Source: Cristatella mucedo
Taxonomy: Eukaryota > Bryozoa > Phylactolaemata > Cristatellidae
Length of the DNA stretch: 64,000 nucleotides
Direction: 5' to 3'
NCBI GenBank assembly: GCA_009760855.2
Contig: WPIO01000013.1
Coordinates: 6,410,001-6,474,000, forward strand
A program made the position numbers and the translations under genes. This document shows, piece after piece, positions 59,950 through 64,000 of the stretch. Position 1 is the first letter of the stretch; the number at the start of each line of letters is the position of its first letter. The notes under the pieces were generated by a model. It searched no databases, was not told the DNA's origin, and saw nothing but the letters and a program-made list of their open reading frames with translations.

Positions 59950-60155
59950 AAAATAATAATAATAATAATAACACATTTGTGTAGCGCCCCCACAGAACTG
60001 AAGCTCTTTCTAAGCACTTTACGCATGGTCTATAGAAAGCATTACCAAATGCTTTGTGTTTACATCCACAAACGGAAGGTATGGTGTAAGCAGGTACATG
60101 CACATGAAGAACGAATCACAAAGACCCACCAAATGCAGTAATAAACAGGGAAGAA
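59950..60155 (-). mobile_element. LINE-A 3' end, diverged subfamily
   Basis: Minus: (ATT)n tail, CCATGCGTAAAGTGCTTAG stem, and the GGTGGGTCTTTGTGATTCG block that ends the RT frame in other copies. Confidence 0.75.
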
Positions 60156-60604
60156 GGAAGAACAGCAAGAAACAGAGAGTGAGAGAGAAAGAGAGAATTG
60201 ATGATATACTTCCGAGTGGACACGCAATAGCAAACTGCAGCTCGTGCAGCAATTCGATTAGGAAAGCTGGGGGGGGGGTGATCAGAATGAGAATTTTGCT
60301 AATGTCCTCTTATCTACCAGGAGCCTCCGCAGGAGATCCTAACAAATGGAGGGCCAGCGACATCAGCTTCACAGATTTAAACAAAAATCTAGTGGTGCTG
60401 GCGAGAACCAACTGGTAGGCTCTAAATGGCAATTTTCGGGACCACTGCCCACGCTGAGTTCCAGCTGAGTCCAGTTAGAGAGAACCAATATAATAGCTAA
60501 TATAGCCTTTATCAGCCCTTCAGGAGCAGATAATCCCGCACAGGGAGCGAACAAGATGACTGAATGTGAAGGCAGTCTTTTGAATAAAGCTTGTAACGTC
60601 AGGA

Positions 60605-60715
60605 GTTACAAGTAATAACCATAATACATCCGTATAGCGCCCTATGAGAACTTAATCTCTTTCTAGGCACTTTACATATGCTGCAAAGGAAGCACTGTCG
60701 AATGGTCAGTGGTAG
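60605..60715 (-). mobile_element. LINE-A 3' tail fragment
   Basis: Minus: CTTTGCAGCATATGTAAAGTG, CTAGAAAGAGATTAAG, AGGGCGCTATACG. Confidence 0.78.
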
Positions 60716-60834
60716 ATCAAGGAGACAGCAAGCCACGTTATGGGTATTCTACGGCATGTCCTGCAGCGTCAAGTCGCTCAATCCAGCCTCCGGCGTCAGG
60801 TTTCCAAAGAACTCAAGTGCTCTATCCTAACTGC

Positions 60835-61765
60835 ATAATCGAGATGGTTATTCAGCAGCGTTCGATACTATTGATCACCGAGTCATTCTTAAGCGTCTTT
60901 CCTATCGCCTGAGCGTCACTGGTACTACCCTGCACGGGTTTAAGACCTATCTCAGTAGGAGACTTCAGAGCATAATTTTCAACTGGCAACAATCATCCCA
61001 GGAGACCCCCGTGGGCTCTGTGCCTGGTCCAATTCTTTTCGCAAGTAATACTCTTGCATCTTATAGATGTAATCGCTTTACATGATATAGGCTTTTATTT
61101 ATATGCATATGACACACCTATTCTTTGATCCATCTCAGCCTTTCAACGCGTCAAAATCACTTAACTCCCTTGCTGCATGTTTTAGTAAATATCACAATTG
61201 ATGAAGCCAAGTTTCTCTAACGAATGGCTACAAAACCAACGAATTACTTTTGGGCAAGCCTAGTAATGTAAGAAATTGGGAACCCGTCGCTTAATAAATG
61301 GGCTCGACCAGCCTACCTGTGGTAGTATTTGTACACAATCTGGATGTACTTTTCCATGGTTACCTTTCGCCATAGGGCCACACCAGCTCCGTATTCAAGC
61401 TATTTTCATGTACACAAAATTGAAAACATTCGGGCCTACTTAGACAGATACCACATCCAATTTAGTTCATGCATGTGTGATATCCAATGTCGACTTCTGC
61501 AGCTCACTACTTGCTGGTCTTCCTGCCTGTGCAATGCGAAGCTTAAACTTGGTGACACAGTCAGCAGTTCGTCTGTCTGACGGAAATATTGAAGTTGCCA
61601 CATCGCACCACTTCCGGCCGACCTGCACTGGCTTCCCATCAGCGAGCCTATTGACTTGAAAGTTTTGTCACTCACTTTTCACAGGTCTTTTCCTCCTCCC
61701 GCTCCTACTCAGCCCAACTACTCGTCCCAATCAGGCTAGGCGTCGTACTGCCCGCTCTTCTGACA
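60835..61765 (+). mobile_element. decayed LINE-A RT, plus strand
   Basis: Frames keep AFDTIDHRVILKRL-like, LYAYDTP (altered YADD), SNVDFCSSLLAGLPACAMR and CTGFPSAS pieces. Many stops. It lies head-to-tail against the next copy in opposite orientation. Confidence 0.75.
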
Positions 61766-61767
61766 TA

Positions 61768-63228
61768 ATAATAATAATGCACTTGATAAAGTGCCCTCCG
61801 AGAACTCAATCTCTTTCTAGGCGCTTTACATTTGCTGCAAAGGGAAATGCGATTGAATGGTGAGTAATATCATGCTTGATAAACAACATGAATAACAAGG
61901 TTAGGGGTGACATGCACAGGGTCAGCATGCAAATGTGGTTAGTGGCAGCATGCACAGTGTCAGCACGCATAAGCACATGAAGAACAAATCAGAGGGATCC
62001 ACTAAATGCTGCACTAAATAGTTGTGTTATTAAGTTCTTTTTAAATGCGGTCAAGTCAGGGGATGTTCTAACGCAAGTCGGGAGTGAGTTCCAGGCTTTG
62101 GGAGCATGCGAACTAAGGCATGATCTCCAAAGGATTTGAGGTGTGTACGACGTATTGGTAGACTGTTGGATTCCGAAAAGCGGGTGGTACGATGCTTGGC
62201 TTTGTGGGGGAGTAGATCTGAAAGATAGGCTGGAGCCAAAGAATGAAGTGACCTAAAAGTAAGCGACAAAACCTTGAAGTCGATCCGTTGCTTGACTGGT
62301 AGCTAGTGCAGGTCGGCGAGAAGTGGTGTAATGTAGCAACTGCGATGCTCACGACAGACAAGCCTAGCTGCAGAGTTTTGCACCAGCTGCAATCGCCAGA
62401 TTGCACATGTCGGTAGGCCAGCAAGCAGTGAGTTACAGAAGTCAAGACGGGATGTCACAAATGCATGGACCAACTTAGACGTGGTCTCCTTATCTAAACA
62501 AGCCTAAATTTTAGCAATGTTATTTAGCTGAAAGTAGGCAGACTTGACTGAGGAGCTGTTGTGGTCGTCTAACGATGGGTCACTTTGGAACATGACACCT
62601 ATATTTCGAGCTAATTTAACAGGAGATATGCTGGCAGAGCCAATTTTGAGCTTCAGCCTTTCCAATTTCTGAATCACACTGGGTTTGCCCATAACTAGTA
62701 AGTTAGTTTTACCATCGTTTAGTTTTAGAAAATTTGCTGCCATCCATGTCTGGATGTCATCAATACAAGCAGCAAGTGAGTTGAGAGAATTCGAGGTGCT
62801 CGAAGGCTGGGAAGGATCAAAGCAAAGGTACCACTGAGTGTCATCCGCATAGGAGTAAAAGCCTAGATTGTGCTTGGCAATCACATCAGCAAGAGGGAGA
62901 GTATAAACCGTGGAAAGAACCAGACCTAGCACGGAGCCCTGAGGTACCCCTTATTTCAGAGGTTCCTCTGATGATCTTTGTCCACTCACGTCAATACTCT
63001 GGAGTCCTCCACTGAGATAGGACCTGAACCACTGCAGAGCAGTGCCATTGATGCCCAGGCGAGATGAAAGGCACTCTAGAAGAACTTTGTGATCGATGGT
63101 ATCAAAAGCTGCCGAAAGTTCGAGCAAAACTAGCATAGACACTCTACCCATGTCTGCATTCCTAAGTAGGTCGTTGTACACCCTAAGCAATGCTGACTCT
63201 GTGGAGTGATTAGCTCTAAAGCCAGAGA
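61768..63228 (-). mobile_element. LINE-A, RT region, minus strand
   Basis: 3' stem and (ATT)n at 61768. RT pieces: 63190-62951 (AFDTIDHKVLLECLSSRLG), 62932-62504 (SYADDTQWYLCFDPSQ, LNDGKTNLLVMG) and 62445-62051 (C-terminus), in different frames. The catalytic box is changed to YADDTQW. It ends where a (GA)/(AGACAG) array begins. Confidence 0.85.
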
Positions 63229-63480
<252 letters not shown>

Positions 63481-64000
63481 GTTAGTAGGTATAGGAAGGT
63501 AGGGCATACACGAAATGCGACGTGAGTTGTTTGTCAGTCTTAAGCAGCCTAAACGACGACGGCTCGGTGCAGCTGAAAAATCGTTATCTGAATCTAAGCT
63601 TTTTCCGTTTTAGTTTCCGCTCACGTGCCTTCCGCTCACGTGCCTCCGTTGCTCTTGCGACGGTTTACAAGGACTCGGCAACAGGAAGTGAATGCCAGCT
63701 GACCGTATTGAGCTGCAACATTGTCTAACGTTTACATGGCTCTGTCTACTCAACCTGTAACTCCGTATCGTTGGTTTCTGAGCGCACCCGGAACGATTTC
63801 ATCTTCGCGTAGCTCGGCAGCAGCGACTCTACACAAGTGCCTGAATACTCGGGTGCGGCGTCTGCCCGGATGATTTGGCTCGGCCTTCTTGCTGCATCAG
63901 ACCTAGTGGCGCTGCTTCGTAATTAGATACCGTAGTTTTTAATTCTAGCTAATCTGCCGATGATTAGTTGTTTTGAGACATCAGATTCCCTTCCGGTGCG
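63481..64000. other. no recognised feature
   Basis: Unique sequence to the window end. A short CTTCCGCTCACGTGCCT duplication lies near 63616-63650. Confidence 0.4.

Overview
This window is metazoan genomic DNA. It has long introns with GT-AG signals, LINEs and tRNA-derived SINEs, DNA transposons, many long microsatellites and CpG-rich islands. No bacterial-style gene organisation is present. The exact species cannot be read from the window. An invertebrate, perhaps a lophotrochozoan, is a reasonable but weak inference from a MUTYH gene interrupted by L2/CR1-group LINEs together with a SPIN-type hAT transposon.

The one gene that can be assembled with confidence is the 3' three quarters of MUTYH, the adenine DNA glycosylase of base-excision repair. 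It lies on the + strand, 2134 to 25571. Nine exons join with perfectly matching phases (114, 98, 145, 91, 52, 119, 149, 174 and 156 bp) into 365 codons plus a stop. They cover the helix-hairpin-helix, the catalytic Asp, the Fe-S cluster, a zinc-linchpin linker, the NUDIX-like 8-oxoG recognition domain and a C-terminal tail. The N-terminal exons (QQTQV and GLGYYSR region) were not found and should lie to the left of the window. One intron appears to be GC-AG.

The introns and most of the DNA up to about 41 kb are packed with two LINE families of the L2/CR1 group. They are called LINE-A here (tail AGCGCC...GGCGCT then (ATT)n) and LINE-B (tail ending GGAGATACATTACAT). Two tRNA-derived SINE families are also present: SINE-1, which borrows a LINE-A-like tail, and SINE-2. 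Several copies are nested.

From about 41 to 47 kb and from 53 to 59.5 kb there are CpG-rich, repeat-poor islands rich in short perfect hairpins. One holds a plausible first coding exon (53984-54072) and another a TATA-like box (59132). Between these islands, 47.6 to 53.3 kb holds a nearly intact LINE-B, and a LINE-A split by a 608-bp SPIN-like hAT element (50141-50748) with an 8-bp target-site duplication. A Tc1 transposase relic (57.2-58.1 kb) and a 169-bp TA-flanked MITE (55568-55736) complete the DNA transposons. The right end (59.9-63.5 kb) is again LINE-A. No rRNA, genuine tRNA gene or CRISPR array was seen.
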